A stretch of DNA of 64,000 nt. It comes from Sphingomonas suaedae. Its GTDB lineage: Bacteria; Pseudomonadota; Alphaproteobacteria; Sphingomonadales; Sphingomonadaceae. Location of the stretch: the NCBI RefSeq assembly GCF_007833215.1, contig NZ_CP042239.1, forward strand, positions 3,098,001 to 3,162,000, given 5' to 3'. Position numbers and translations under genes: made by a program. Within the stretch, counting starts at the first letter, position 1, and each line of letters begins with the position of its first letter. Positions 27,300 through 36,113 of the stretch are shown here, in pieces. A model generated the notes under the pieces. It did no database searches. It had not been told where the DNA came from and saw only the letters and a program-made list of their open reading frames with translations.

Positions 27300-28433
27300 T
27301 TATCCCCGCGTCAGTTTGAGCAGCCGCCCTTCCGATCCGCGGCCGCCGTCTTCCAGCACCCAGATCGCGCCGTCCGGGCCTTCTTCCACTTCGCGGATAC
27401 GGGCGCCCATCGGCCATTGATCGCCCTTGGCTGCGCTGGTGCCGTTCACATCGACGCGGACCAATGCCTGACTGGAAAGCCCGCCGATGAACAGGTCGCC
27501 CGCCCATTGCGGGAACATCTTGCCCGAATAGACGATCAGCCCGCCCGGCGAGATTGCCGGGTTCCACGAGACCTTGGGCGCCTCGAACTCGGGTCGCGTG
27601 CTGTGATCGGGGATGTCGCGACCGTCATAATGATCGCCGTCGGACACGATCGGATAGCCGTAATTGCGGCCGGGGAGGACGAGGTTCACCTCGTCACCGC
27701 CCTTGGGCCCCATTTCCTGCTCCCACAGATTGCCCGCCTTGTCGAAGGCGATGCCGAGCAGGTTGCGGTGGCCATAGGACCAGACGGCGGGATGGAAGCC
27801 CTTTGCCGTCAGCCCCGGATCGCCCGCCGGCTTGCCGTCGAGGGTCAGGCGCAGCATCTTGCCCAGCGTCGCCTTGGGATCCTGCGCCGGATCGAACTTC
27901 TGGCGCTCGCCATTGGTGAAGAAGAGATGCTTGCCGTCGGGCGCGAAGGCGATGCGGCCGGAATAATGGCCGTTGCCCGTGACATAGGGCGTCGCCTGGA
28001 ACAACCGCTCCATCCCGGTCAGCGCCGGGGCGTCGCCATCGGACAGGGTCGCGCGGGCGAGGACCACGCCCTTGCCGCCTGCCCCCGATTCGGAGAAGCT
28101 GAAATAGACCCGCTTGCTGGTGGCGAAATCGGGCGCGAGGACGACGTCCATGAAGCCGCCCTGCCCGGCGCTGTCGACCGTCGGTACGCCCGACACCATG
28201 GTCTTGATCTTGCCGTCGGCGCTCAGCAGGACGAGCTGGCCGGACTTTTCGGTCACCAGCATCCGGCCGTCGGGCAGAAAGGTCATCGCCCAAGGCGCAT
28301 CGAAATCGGCGACCGGGGTGACCTTGAATGGCAGGCCCGAAGCCTCGGCAGCCTGCTCGGACCCGTTGCCCGGGCTGGCGCCGGTACAGGCGATAAGGGT
28401 GAGCGAAAGGGCGGCGATCGACAGCGGGCGCAT
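27300..28433 (-). CDS. PQQ-dependent aldose sugar dehydrogenase (YliI-like) lipoprotein
   Basis: 377 residues. A lipoprotein signal (SLTLIACTGAS, lipobox cysteine at about residue 16) is followed by a glucose/sorbosone dehydrogenase beta-propeller. Family marks are DFDAPWAMTFLPDGRMLVTEKSG, NGHYSGRIAFAPDGKHLFFTNGER, GHRNLLGIAFD, the calcium/PQQ-site EMGPKGGDEVNLV, and WNPAISPGGLIVYSG. The family oxidises aldose sugars in the periplasm using PQQ. The lipobox suggests anchoring to a membrane. ATG 28433 has GGAG upstream. It is divergent from the rimP operon across a 216-base gap. Confidence 0.9.
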   Translation of the reverse strand: MRPLSIAALSLTLIACTGASPGNGSEQAAEASGLPFKVTPVADFDAPWAMTFLPDGRMLVTEKSGQLVLLSADGKIKTMVSGVPTVDSAGQGGFMDVVLAPDFATSKRVYFSFSESGAGGKGVVLARATLSDGDAPALTGMERLFQATPYVTGNGHYSGRIAFAPDGKHLFFTNGERQKFDPAQDPKATLGKMLRLTLDGKPAGDPGLTAKGFHPAVWSYGHRNLLGIAFDKAGNLWEQEMGPKGGDEVNLVLPGRNYGYPIVSDGDHYDGRDIPDHSTRPEFEAPKVSWNPAISPGGLIVYSGKMFPQWAGDLFIGGLSSQALVRVDVNGTSAAKGDQWPMGARIREVEEGPDGAIWVLEDGGRGSEGRLLKLTRG

Positions 28434-28575
28434 GGGCTTCTCCGGTAATGACGAGGGCGCAACGCGCCGGCTGTGACGATGTTGCATCACCCGGCGCCTC
28501 GTGAAAAGGCGGGCGTGACTCGAAATCCTTGCCCACCGCCCGGCTTGGGCGTATAGAGGCGTTGTTCTCGACATT

Positions 28576-28628
28576 GGAAACCTTGGCGAGGTCGGCCCCA
28601 CCGGGTCCGGCGGCGACGGGGTGTTTCC
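28576..28628 (+). promoter_or_regulatory. Structured leader upstream of rimP
   Basis: An inverted repeat GGAAAC (28576-28581) / GTTTCC (28623-28628) encloses a second pairing of CCCC with GGGG. It lies just before the rimP start. The 28434-28649 gap also contains a GCGCCGG / CCGGCGC dyad. Leader structures regulate rimP-nusA operons in other bacteria; a role here is inferred. Confidence 0.4.
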
Positions 28629-28649
28629 GGTGCATTTGGAGTTTGTTCG

Positions 28650-29195
28650 TTGGCGGATATCGCTGCCCTCACCACGATCATCGAGCCGGAGGCGCGGGCG
28701 CTCGGCTTCGATCTGGTGCGCGTGAAGATGTTCGGCGGCGAGGGCGTCCGCACGCTGCAGGTGATGGCCGAACGCCCCGACACCCGCCAGCTCAATATCG
28801 ACGATTGCGCCGACCTGTCGCGCCGCATCTCGGACCGGCTGGACGAACTCGAGGAAGCGGGCAAGGACCCGATCCCCGAGGCCTATCGGCTCGAGGTCAG
28901 TTCGCCGGGAATCGACCGGCCACTGACCCGGATCAAGGATTTCGAGGACTGGAAGGGGCATGAGGCCCGCATCACGCTCACCGAGAAGATCGACGGGCGC
29001 AGACAGTTCAAGGGCCACCTTGCCGGGGTGGAGGGCGACGTGATCGCGATCACCGACGGGCACGGGCTGACCCACAACATCGCCCTTGCGACCATCGAGG
29101 ACGCGAAGCTCGTGATTACCGACCGGCTGATCGCCGCAACCAAACCGCTCTCCACCGAGGGCGCAGACGAATTCGAAGCAGAGGAACAGGACTGA
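28650..29195 (+). CDS. rimP: Ribosome maturation factor RimP
   Basis: 181 residues. Assists 30S subunit assembly. The N-terminal domain reads LGFDLVRVKMFGGEGVRTLQVMAERPD, followed by the family signature DDCADLSRRISDRLDE and YRLEVSSPGIDRPLTRIKDFE. The C-terminal SH3-like domain begins at about residue 100. It starts with TTG at 28650, with GGAG 9 bases upstream. It is the first gene of the rimP-nusA-ylxR-infB operon; its stop overlaps the nusA ATG by one base. Confidence 0.95.
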   Translation: MADIAALTTIIEPEARALGFDLVRVKMFGGEGVRTLQVMAERPDTRQLNIDDCADLSRRISDRLDELEEAGKDPIPEAYRLEVSSPGIDRPLTRIKDFEDWKGHEARITLTEKIDGRRQFKGHLAGVEGDVIAITDGHGLTHNIALATIEDAKLVITDRLIAATKPLSTEGADEFEAEEQD

Positions 29196-30844
29196 TGGCC
29201 ACCGCGATTTCCGCCAACAAGGCCGAGCTGATCGCCATCGCCAATTCGGTGGCGAGCGAGAAGATGATCGACAAGGCGATCGTCATCGAGGCGATGGAGG
29301 ACGCGATCGAGCGTGCCGCCAAGAACCGCTATGGCGTTGAGAACGACATTCGCGCGAAGCTCGACCCGCAGACCGGCGACCTGCGCCTGTGGCGCGTGGT
29401 CGAGGTGGTCGAGGCCGTCGATGATTATTTCAAGCAGATCGATCTGAAGGGCGCGCAGAAGATCCAGAAGGACGCAAAGGTCGGCGACTTCATCGTCGAT
29501 CCGCTGCCCCCGATCGAATTCGGGCGCATCCAGGCGCAGGCATCGAAGCAGATCATCTTCCAGAAGGTCCGCGATGCCGAGCGCGAGCGCCAATATGAAG
29601 AGTTCAAGGACCGCCAGGGCGAGATCATCACCGGCGTCGTCAAGCGCGTCGAATTCGGCCATGTCGTGGTCGATCTCGGCCGCGCCGAGGGCGTGATCCG
29701 CCGCGATGCGCAAATCCCGCGCGAAGTCGTGCGCGTCGGCGACCGTGTGCGCAGCCTGATCCTCAAGGTCGTGCGCGAGACGCGCGGGCCGCAGATCTTC
29801 CTCAGCCGCGCGCATCCCGACTTCATGAAGAAGCTGTTCGCGCAGGAAGTCCCTGAAATCTACGACGGGATCATCGAGATCAAGGCGGCGGCCCGCGACC
29901 CGGGCAGCCGCGCCAAGATCGGCGTGATCAGCCACGATTCGAGCATCGATCCGGTCGGCGCCTGCGTCGGCATGAAGGGCAGCCGCGTCCAGGCGGTCGT
30001 GCAGGAGATGCAGGGCGAGAAGATCGATATCATCCCCTGGAGCGAGGACACCGCGACCTTCGTCGTCAACGCGCTCCAGCCGGCCAATGTGGCACGCGTC
30101 GTCATCGACGAAGAGGATGACCGCATCGAGGTGGTCGTCCCCGACGACATGCTGAGCCTCGCCATCGGCCGCCGCGGCCAGAATGTCCGCCTCGCCAGCC
30201 AGCTGACCGGCAAGGCGATCGACATCCTGACCGAGACCGATTCGAGCGAGAAGCGCCAGCAGGAATTCGTCGCCAACAGCGAAATGTTCCAGAACGAGCT
30301 CGACGTCGACGAGACGTTGGCCCAGCTGCTGGTGGCCGAAGGCTTCAGCGCGCTCGAGGAAGTCGCCTATGTCGAGATCGACGAGCTGGCGAGCATCGAA
30401 GGGTTCGACGACGACCTGGCGAGCGAGCTGCAGAGCCGCGCTGCCGAAGCGCTCGAGCGCCGCGAGGAAGCCAATCGCGAGGCGCGTCGCGCGCTGGGCG
30501 TCGAGGACGATCTGGCGACCATGCCCTATCTGACCGAAGCGATGCTGGTCACGCTGGGCAAGGCAGGGATCAAGACGCTCGACGATCTCGCCGATCTCGC
30601 CACCGACGAGCTGGTCGCGAAGAAGCGCGCCGAGCCGCGCCGTCGCGGCGACGGCCCCGCCGCGCCGCAGCGCGAGCAGGACAAGGGCGGCGTGCTGGGC
30701 GAATATGGCCTGACCGAAGAGCAGGGCAACGAGATCATCATGGCGGCGCGCGCGCACTGGTTCGACGACGAACCGGTTGCGACCGACGCCGACGCATCCG
30801 GCTCCGCCGGCGAGGAGGACGCTGTTGCGGAATCCAAGCAATGA
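29195..30844 (+). CDS. nusA: Transcription termination/antitermination protein NusA
   Basis: 549 residues. Binds RNA polymerase and nascent RNA to control pausing, termination and antitermination. Domains in order: N-terminal RNAP-binding domain (1-125), S1 (about 135-200, GEIITGVVKRVEFGHVVVDLG), KH1 and KH2 (about 230-350, VGACVGMKGSRVQAVVQEM and LAIGRRGQNVRLASQLTG), then acidic repeats with helix-hairpin-helix character and a C-terminal extension typical of alphaproteobacteria. The start overlaps the rimP stop by one base. The ylxR gene begins inside its last 20 bases. Confidence 0.97.
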   Translation: MATAISANKAELIAIANSVASEKMIDKAIVIEAMEDAIERAAKNRYGVENDIRAKLDPQTGDLRLWRVVEVVEAVDDYFKQIDLKGAQKIQKDAKVGDFIVDPLPPIEFGRIQAQASKQIIFQKVRDAERERQYEEFKDRQGEIITGVVKRVEFGHVVVDLGRAEGVIRRDAQIPREVVRVGDRVRSLILKVVRETRGPQIFLSRAHPDFMKKLFAQEVPEIYDGIIEIKAAARDPGSRAKIGVISHDSSIDPVGACVGMKGSRVQAVVQEMQGEKIDIIPWSEDTATFVVNALQPANVARVVIDEEDDRIEVVVPDDMLSLAIGRRGQNVRLASQLTGKAIDILTETDSSEKRQQEFVANSEMFQNELDVDETLAQLLVAEGFSALEEVAYVEIDELASIEGFDDDLASELQSRAAEALERREEANREARRALGVEDDLATMPYLTEAMLVTLGKAGIKTLDDLADLATDELVAKKRAEPRRRGDGPAAPQREQDKGGVLGEYGLTEEQGNEIIMAARAHWFDDEPVATDADASGSAGEEDAVAESKQ

Positions 30845-31493
30845 GCACCCGGCTGAACTGACGGACGGCGGACGTGCGGATGGTGGTCCCATCCGCACCT
30901 GCATCCTCTCGCGCGAGGGCCAGCCTCGCGACGGGCTGATCCGGCTTGCCCTCTCGCCCGATGGCGATGTGCTTCCCGATGTGCGCGCCAAGGCGCCCGG
31001 CCGCGGTGCGTGGATCGGCGTGACCCGTGCGCAGCTGGAGGCGAACGGCAAGGCGCTGCGCGGCGCGTTGGCGCGCGCGTTCAAGACCGGCGACCTCAAC
31101 ATTCCCGACGATCTGGGCCGGCGCATCGCCGACCAGCTGGAACGCGCGTTTCTCGACCGGCTGGGGCTTGAGGCCAAGTCGGGCCATGTGGTGATCGGTG
31201 GCGAGCGCATCGAAAAGGCCGGGCGCAGCGGCAAGCTGCACTTGTTGCTCCACGCCGCCGATGCCGGAGCGGACGGATCGCGCAAGCTCGACCAGGCGCT
31301 GCGCGTCGGCACCGATCGTGAGGGCTCTGGCGACACGGGGTTCACATTGCCGCTGCCCCGCACCATATTGTCCTTGGCCCTTGGCCGCGAAAATGTGGTA
31401 CATGTTGGCCTGACCGACGCCAGAGCAGCAGGGCGGGTGCGCGAAGCACTGGCCCGTTTGCTGCATTTTATCGGACCCGACCCGGCCCCCTAG
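30825..31493 (+). CDS. ylxR: YlxR (DUF448) RNA-binding protein with L7Ae-like domain
   Basis: 222 residues. The N-terminal DUF448/YlxR domain (PIRTCILSREGQPRDGLIRLALSPDG, then GRGAWIGVTRAQLE) is fused to a C-terminal ribosomal L7Ae/L30e-like domain (about 95-215), the usual alphaproteobacterial form. The role is an RNA-binding factor linked to transcription or ribosome function; details are unknown. The start is TTG 30825: GAGGAGG lies exactly 6 bases upstream, and the first residues read LRNPSNEHPAELTDGG. It overlaps nusA by 20 bases, so it is translationally coupled. Confidence 0.9.
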   Translation: MRNPSNEHPAELTDGGRADGGPIRTCILSREGQPRDGLIRLALSPDGDVLPDVRAKAPGRGAWIGVTRAQLEANGKALRGALARAFKTGDLNIPDDLGRRIADQLERAFLDRLGLEAKSGHVVIGGERIEKAGRSGKLHLLLHAADAGADGSRKLDQALRVGTDREGSGDTGFTLPLPRTILSLALGRENVVHVGLTDARAAGRVREALARLLHFIGPDPAP

Positions 31494-31532
31494 CCTTGCG
31501 AAACCCGCTCGCAAGGCGCATCGGGCCTTGCG
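31493..31532 (+). promoter_or_regulatory. Three-part inverted repeat in the infB leader
   Basis: GCCTTGCG at 31493-31500, its complement CGCAAGGC at 31510-31517, then GCCTTGCG again at 31525-31532. The middle segment can pair with either flank but not both, giving two mutually exclusive 8-bp hairpins. No T-run follows, so it is not a terminator. It overlaps the ylxR stop and ends 39 bases before the infB start. Confidence 0.6.
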
Positions 31533-31571
31533 GCGATCCGACGAACGACGAAGAACGACAGGATTAGAGAC

Positions 31572-34235
31572 TTGAGCGATACCGAAAACGAAAAGCCGAA
31601 ACTCGGAATGCGCCAGCCGCTGGGGCTGAAGCGCACAGTCGAGACCGGCAAGGTGAAGCAGAGCTTCAGCCACGGACGCTCGAATACCGTCGTGGTCGAA
31701 GTGAAGCGCCGTCGTGTGCTGGGGCCCCAGTCGGGCGCCCCACAGGAAGAGGCTGCCCCGCCGCCGCCGCCCGCGCCCGTCGCTGCCCCACCCCCGCCGC
31801 CCGCGCCGGCACCGCGCCCTTCCGCCCCGGCGGGCGAGACCCCGCAGGAGCGCCAGACCCGTCTGCTGCGCGAAGCCGAGGAACAGCGGATGCAGGCGCT
31901 GGAGGAAGCGCGTCGCCGCGAGGAGCGTGAGCGCGCCGAGGCCGCCGAGGAAGAAAAGCGCCGCGCCGAGGAGCGCGCCCGCGCCGAAGCCGAAGCCGCA
32001 AAGGCTGCCGAAGCGCCCAAGGTCGAGGCTGCGCCCGAACCCGCGCCAACCGCCAAAGCGGTCGAGCCGACCCCGACCCCCGCACCCGCGCCCGCGCCGG
32101 AGCCGGTTGGGTTGCAGCTTGACCCGACTCGTCCCGCCCCGCGTCGCTTCACTCCGGTGCAGCGGCCTGAAATTCCGCGTCCGGCCCCGACCCCGGCGCC
32201 AACCCCGGCCGCGCGTCCCGAGCCCAATCTTGCTGCACCGCGCCCTGCCGGCGGTGGCAATGCGGGTGCGCCCGGCGGCGGCGCGTCAAAGCGGGCCGAA
32301 CCGGCCAAGCCGCAACAGCGCGACCGCAAGGGCGACGAACGTCGCGGCGGCAAGCTGACGGTCAACCGCGCGCTGGGCGGCGAGGACGGCGCACGTGCGC
32401 GCAGCCTTGCAGCTCTGAAGCGTGCGCGTGAAAAGGAACATCGTCGGCATTCCGGGCCGCGCGAGCCGCAGGTCAAGCAGATCCGCGACGTCAAGGTGCC
32501 GGAAACCATCACCGTGTCCGAACTCGCCAACCGCATGGCGGAAAAGGGCGCCGACCTGGTGAAGGCGCTGTTCAAGATGGGGATGCCCGTCACCCTGACC
32601 CAGTCGATCGACCAGGACACGGCCGAACTGCTGGTGACCGAATTCGGGCACAACATCGTCCGCGTCAGCGACAGCGACATCGATCTGGTGCTGGATACCG
32701 ATGCGGATGCCGAGGACGCGATGAAGCCGCGCCCGCCGGTGGTTACGATCATGGGTCATGTCGATCACGGCAAGACCTCGCTGCTTGACGCGCTGCGCGG
32801 TACCGACGTGGTGCGCGGCGAAGCGGGGGGCATCACCCAGCATATCGGCGCCTATCAGGTGACGCTGAAGGACAAGTCGAAGATCACCTTCCTCGACACG
32901 CCGGGCCACGAGGCGTTTTCGGAGATGCGCGCGCGTGGTGCGAACGTCACCGACATCGTCGTGCTGGTGGTCGCTGCCGATGACGGCCTGATGCCGCAGA
33001 CGATCGAGGCGATCAACCACACCAAGGCGGCGGGCGTGCCGATGATCGTCGCGATCAACAAGATCGACAAGCCCGAGGCGAATGCCCAGAAGGTGCGCGA
33101 GCGCCTGCTCGAGCATGACGTGCAGGTCGAGGCGATGGGCGGCGAGACGCAGGATGTCGAGGTGTCCGCGCTCAAGAAGACCGGGCTCGACGACCTGATC
33201 GAAAAGATCCAGCTCCAGGCCGAACTGAGCGAGCTCAAGGCCAATCCCGATCGCGCTGCCGAGGGCAATGTGGTCGAGGCGAAGCTCGACAAGGGCCGCG
33301 GCCCGGTCGCAACGGTGCTGGTCACGCGCGGCACGCTGCGCGTCGGCGACGTGTTCGTCGTCGGTGCAGAGAGCGGCAAGGTGCGCGCACTGGTCGACGA
33401 CAAGGGGCGCCAGATCAAGGAAGCCGGTCCTTCGACCCCGGTCGAGGTGCTGGGCCTGTCGGGCGTGCCGATGGCGGGCGACCTGTTGCAGGTCGTGGAG
33501 AACGAGGCACGCGCCCGCGAAGTCGCGGAATATCGCGCCGGCGTGATCCAGCAGAAGCGGACTACGTCCAGCCCGGCGAGCCTTGAGAGCATGTTCAGTG
33601 CGCTCAAGGAAAAGCAGGCGATGGAATATCCGCTGGTCGTCAAGGCGGATACGCAGGGCACGGTCGAGGCGATCGTGGCTGCGATCAACAAGATCAGCAC
33701 CGACGACATCAAGGCGCGCGTGCTGCACGCGGGCGTGGGCGGCATCACCGAGAGCGACGTCAACGCGGCTGCGGCCTCGGGCGCGCCGATCATCGGCTTC
33801 AACGTCCGGCCGAACGCCAAGGCACGCGAGATCGCCGATCGCCACAAGGTCGCGTTCAAATATTATGACGTGATCTACGAACTCACCGACGAGATCCGCG
33901 CCGGCATGGCCGGGCAACTCGGTCCCGAGGCGTTCGAAACGGTGGTCGGCCGCGCCGAGATCAAGGACGTGTTCAGCGCCGGCAAGCATGGCAAGGCCGC
34001 CGGTCTGCTGGTCACTGACGGCGCGATCCGCAAGGCGCTCAAGGCCCGTATCACGCGCGACGACGTCATCATCTACCAGGGCGAGATCGCATCGCTGCGC
34101 CGCTTCAAGGACGATGTCCCCGAAGTGCGTGCCGGTCTGGAGTGCGGCGTGACGTTCACGCAGAACTTCACCGACATCAAGCCGGGCGACTATCTCGAAA
34201 CCTTCGAGGTCGAGATGCGCGAACGGACGCTTTGA
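31572..34235 (+). CDS. infB: Translation initiation factor IF-2
   Basis: 887 residues. GTPase that brings initiator tRNA to the 30S subunit. The N-terminal 270 residues are a long low-complexity part, Pro/Ala-rich and then Glu/Arg-rich. After the IF2-N domain comes the GTPase: G1 GHVDHGKTS near residue 395, G3 DTPGHE, G4 NKID. Domains II-IV and the fMet-tRNA-binding C-terminus follow, ending [14 protein letters not shown]. It starts with TTG at 31572. The last gene of the rimP-nusA-ylxR series, it is separated from rbfA by repeat copy 5. Confidence 0.97.
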   Translation: MSDTENEKPKLGMRQPLGLKRTVETGKVKQSFSHGRSNTVVVEVKRRRVLGPQSGAPQEEAAPPPPPAPVAAPPPPPAPAPRPSAPAGETPQERQTRLLREAEEQRMQALEEARRREERERAEAAEEEKRRAEERARAEAEAAKAAEAPKVEAAPEPAPTAKAVEPTPTPAPAPAPEPVGLQLDPTRPAPRRFTPVQRPEIPRPAPTPAPTPAARPEPNLAAPRPAGGGNAGAPGGGASKRAEPAKPQQRDRKGDERRGGKLTVNRALGGEDGARARSLAALKRAREKEHRRHSGPREPQVKQIRDVKVPETITVSELANRMAEKGADLVKALFKMGMPVTLTQSIDQDTAELLVTEFGHNIVRVSDSDIDLVLDTDADAEDAMKPRPPVVTIMGHVDHGKTSLLDALRGTDVVRGEAGGITQHIGAYQVTLKDKSKITFLDTPGHEAFSEMRARGANVTDIVVLVVAADDGLMPQTIEAINHTKAAGVPMIVAINKIDKPEANAQKVRERLLEHDVQVEAMGGETQDVEVSALKKTGLDDLIEKIQLQAELSELKANPDRAAEGNVVEAKLDKGRGPVATVLVTRGTLRVGDVFVVGAESGKVRALVDDKGRQIKEAGPSTPVEVLGLSGVPMAGDLLQVVENEARAREVAEYRAGVIQQKRTTSSPASLESMFSALKEKQAMEYPLVVKADTQGTVEAIVAAINKISTDDIKARVLHAGVGGITESDVNAAAASGAPIIGFNVRPNAKAREIADRHKVAFKYYDVIYELTDEIRAGMAGQLGPEAFETVVGRAEIKDVFSAGKHGKAAGLLVTDGAIRKALKARITRDDVIIYQGEIASLRRFKDDVPEVRAGLECGVTFTQNFTDIKPGDYLETFEVEMRERTL

Positions 34236-34260
34236 TTTAGGTCGTCGCTTGCGCGACGAA

Positions 34261-34346
34261 GGCGGCACCGGCCCGCTCCCCCACCCGGCCACCCATAGAA
34301 TACACTTCCGTTGGGTGGCCGGGTGGGGGAGCGAGCCGGTGCCGCC
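34261..34346 (+). repeat. 86-bp palindromic repeat, copy 5, between infB and rbfA
   Basis: 35-bp arms at 34261-34295 and 34312-34346 with one mismatch (CGAGCC against CGGGCC on the right). It lies inside a conserved translation operon, 26 bases after the infB stop and 28 before the rbfA start. In the transcript it would form a very stable hairpin. Confidence 0.92.
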
Positions 34347-34373
34347 ACAAGCGACCGAAGGGAGCGCCATTTA

Positions 34374-34778
34374 ATGCGCCACAACGACACCCCCGAAACC
34401 CGTTCCGTCCGGCTGCTGCGCGTGGGCGAGCAGGTGCGCCATATCCTGTCCGACATCCTCGCGCGCGGGGAGGTGCATGACGATGTGCTCGCCAGCCATG
34501 TGGTGAGCGTGACCGAAGTGCGCATGTCGCCCGACCTGCGTCACGCGACGGTGTTCGTGAAGCCGCTGCTCGGCAAGGACGAGGACGCGGTGATCAAGGC
34601 ACTGCGCACCAACACCGCCTATCTCCAGCGCGAGGTCGCGAGCCGGGTGAAGCTGAAATATGCCGCCAAGCTCAAATTCCTCGCCGACGAGAGCTTCGAC
34701 GAAGGCAGCCATATCGAGCAGCTGCTGCGCGATCCCAAGGTGGCGCAGGATTTGGGCGAGGCGGACTCGGCCGATTGA
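34374..34778 (+). CDS. rbfA: Ribosome-binding factor RbfA
   Basis: 134 residues with one KH-type domain. Needed for late 16S rRNA 5'-end maturation and 30S assembly. The opening [28 protein letters not shown], then [22 protein letters not shown] and [28 protein letters not shown], is the family signature. ATG 34374 has AAGGGAG about 10 bases upstream. Normal length. It follows infB across the palindromic repeat. A toxin-antitoxin pair comes next. Confidence 0.95.
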   Translation: MRHNDTPETRSVRLLRVGEQVRHILSDILARGEVHDDVLASHVVSVTEVRMSPDLRHATVFVKPLLGKDEDAVIKALRTNTAYLQREVASRVKLKYAAKLKFLADESFDEGSHIEQLLRDPKVAQDLGEADSAD

Positions 34779-34809
34779 CAGATGGCGCGGTAAGACGCAT
34801 CTTACCGTG

Positions 34810-35073
34810 ATGAACGCGTTCACCAAGCTGTCGGACAAAGGTCAGGTCGTCGTGCCGAAAGCGTCGCGCGATCGGCTGGGCTGGCAGCCGGGCGTCGAAC
34901 TCGAGGTCATCGAAAGCGCCGATTCCGTCACGTTGCGGCCGCGCCGGGGTGCGGGCACCCTGAACGTCAACGATGCGGTCAGCCGGTTGCGAGGGATGTA
35001 CCGGCACGAAGGGCAGCCAGTACCGATCGAGCAGCTGAGCTGGAGTCCCGAGCTGGATGATCCCGGCGCATGA
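34810..35073 (+). CDS. vapB: AbrB/MazE-type antitoxin (VapB-like)
   Basis: 87 residues. The swapped-hairpin AbrB DNA-binding domain is at residues 5-50 (KLSDKGQVVVPKASRDRLGWQPGVELEVIE), followed by an acidic-ended C-terminal tail that would wrap the toxin. It should neutralise the PIN toxin encoded next and repress its own promoter. The start is ATG 34810 (or GTG 34807). Its stop overlaps the toxin ATG by 4 bases (ATGA), the usual antitoxin-first arrangement. Confidence 0.85.
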   Translation: MNAFTKLSDKGQVVVPKASRDRLGWQPGVELEVIESADSVTLRPRRGAGTLNVNDAVSRLRGMYRHEGQPVPIEQLSWSPELDDPGA

Positions 35074-35462
35074 AGTCGGTCGATACGAGCGTCCTTGCCC
35101 GCTTCATTCTTGGCGATCACCCGCAACAGGCGCAGCGCGCCGTCGAGGTTCTGCGCGACCCGGTCTGGATTTCGTTCAGCGTCTGGCTCGAACTGGGCTG
35201 GGTGCTGAGCAAGCGGCTGGGGCTGGACCGTACAATGGTCGCCGACATGCTTGGCACGATCTTGACGATCGATACCGTGCACGCACCGGATTCGGCGGGC
35301 TTGTCATGGGCGATCGAACGCTATCGGGCCGGGGCGGATTGGAGCGATATGATACACCTGATTTCCGGCGATGGGGTCGCCGATCATTTCGCAACATTCG
35401 ACCACGCGCTTGCCGCGCAGGCGGGCGCCAACCCGCCCCTGCGCATCGAGACATTGAACTGA
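35070..35462 (+). CDS. vapC: PIN-domain ribonuclease toxin (VapC-like)
   Basis: 130 residues. A PIN nuclease that likely cleaves tRNA or rRNA when the antitoxin is lost. The acidic metal-binding residues are all in place: Asp5 (SVDTSVL), Glu41 (WLELGWVL), Asp93 (ADWSDM) and Asp111 (FATFDHAL), so it should be active. It is translationally coupled to the antitoxin. The tdk ATG follows one base after its stop region, so the pair sits tightly in the rbfA-tdk interval. Which RNA is cut is unknown. Confidence 0.87.
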   Translation: MKSVDTSVLARFILGDHPQQAQRAVEVLRDPVWISFSVWLELGWVLSKRLGLDRTMVADMLGTILTIDTVHAPDSAGLSWAIERYRAGADWSDMIHLISGDGVADHFATFDHALAAQAGANPPLRIETLN

Positions 35463-36047
35463 ATGGCCAAGCTCTATTTCTATTATGCCAGCATGAATGC
35501 AGGCAAATCGACCACGCTGTTGCAGGCCGATTTCAACTATCGCGAGCGGGGGATGCGGACCCTGTTGTTCACCGCAGCGCTCGACGATCGCGCGGGGACG
35601 GGGCGCATCGCATCGCGGATCGGGCTCGATACCGGCGCGGTGGCGTTCGGGGCGGAGATGGACCTGCGCCTGCATGTCGAGCGCGAGACCGATCATGGCC
35701 CGGTCCATTGCGTGCTGGTGGACGAGGCGCAATTCCTGACTGCAGCGCAGGTGGATCAGCTTGCGGCGGTCGCCGATGTGTTGGGTATTCCGGTGCTGGC
35801 CTATGGCTTGCGCACCGATTTTCGCGGGAGTCTGTTTCCCGGATCGGCACGGCTGCTGGCGCTTGCCGATTCGCTGGTCGAGATCAAGTCGGTGTGCCGC
35901 TGCGGCCGCAAGGCGACGATGAACCTGCGCGTCGATGGCGAAGGGCGCGCGGTGGCCGAGGGCGCACAAACCGAGATCGGCGGCAATGATCGCTATATCG
36001 CACTGTGCCGGCGCCACTTCACCGAGGCGCTGGCGGCTGCCGACTGA
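35463..36047 (+). CDS. tdk: Thymidine kinase (type II)
   Basis: 194 residues. Phosphorylates thymidine in the pyrimidine salvage pathway. It has the P-loop ASMNAGKST (residues 9-17), the catalytic Glu88 in LVDEAQF, the lasso region with GLRTDFRG, and the zinc site Cys145/Cys147 with Cys182/His185, all intact. Size and motifs are normal. It begins right at the end of vapC and is followed after 66 bases by the first site-2-protease-like gene. Confidence 0.95.
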   Translation: MAKLYFYYASMNAGKSTTLLQADFNYRERGMRTLLFTAALDDRAGTGRIASRIGLDTGAVAFGAEMDLRLHVERETDHGPVHCVLVDEAQFLTAAQVDQLAAVADVLGIPVLAYGLRTDFRGSLFPGSARLLALADSLVEIKSVCRCGRKATMNLRVDGEGRAVAEGAQTEIGGNDRYIALCRRHFTEALAAAD

Positions 36048-36113
36048 TCCGTCCCGAAACGCGACCGGCGCGCCGCCCGAATCGGGTGGAGTCGCGCGCA
36101 ACGCTGCGCCACG

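Noticed and set aside
27300..29075. A 591-residue sugar dehydrogenase
   Set aside because: The extra residues are antisense to rimP. The lipoprotein signal with a good ribosome binding site starts at 28433.
11849..34346. CRISPR array
   Set aside because: The repeated palindromes are tens of kb or several kb apart, are not spaced evenly, have no spacers between them and no cas genes nearby.
34810..35462. A sign of a prophage or genomic island
   Set aside because: The vapBC pair is alone: no integrase, attachment repeats, tRNA target or phage genes occur around it, and base composition is normal.
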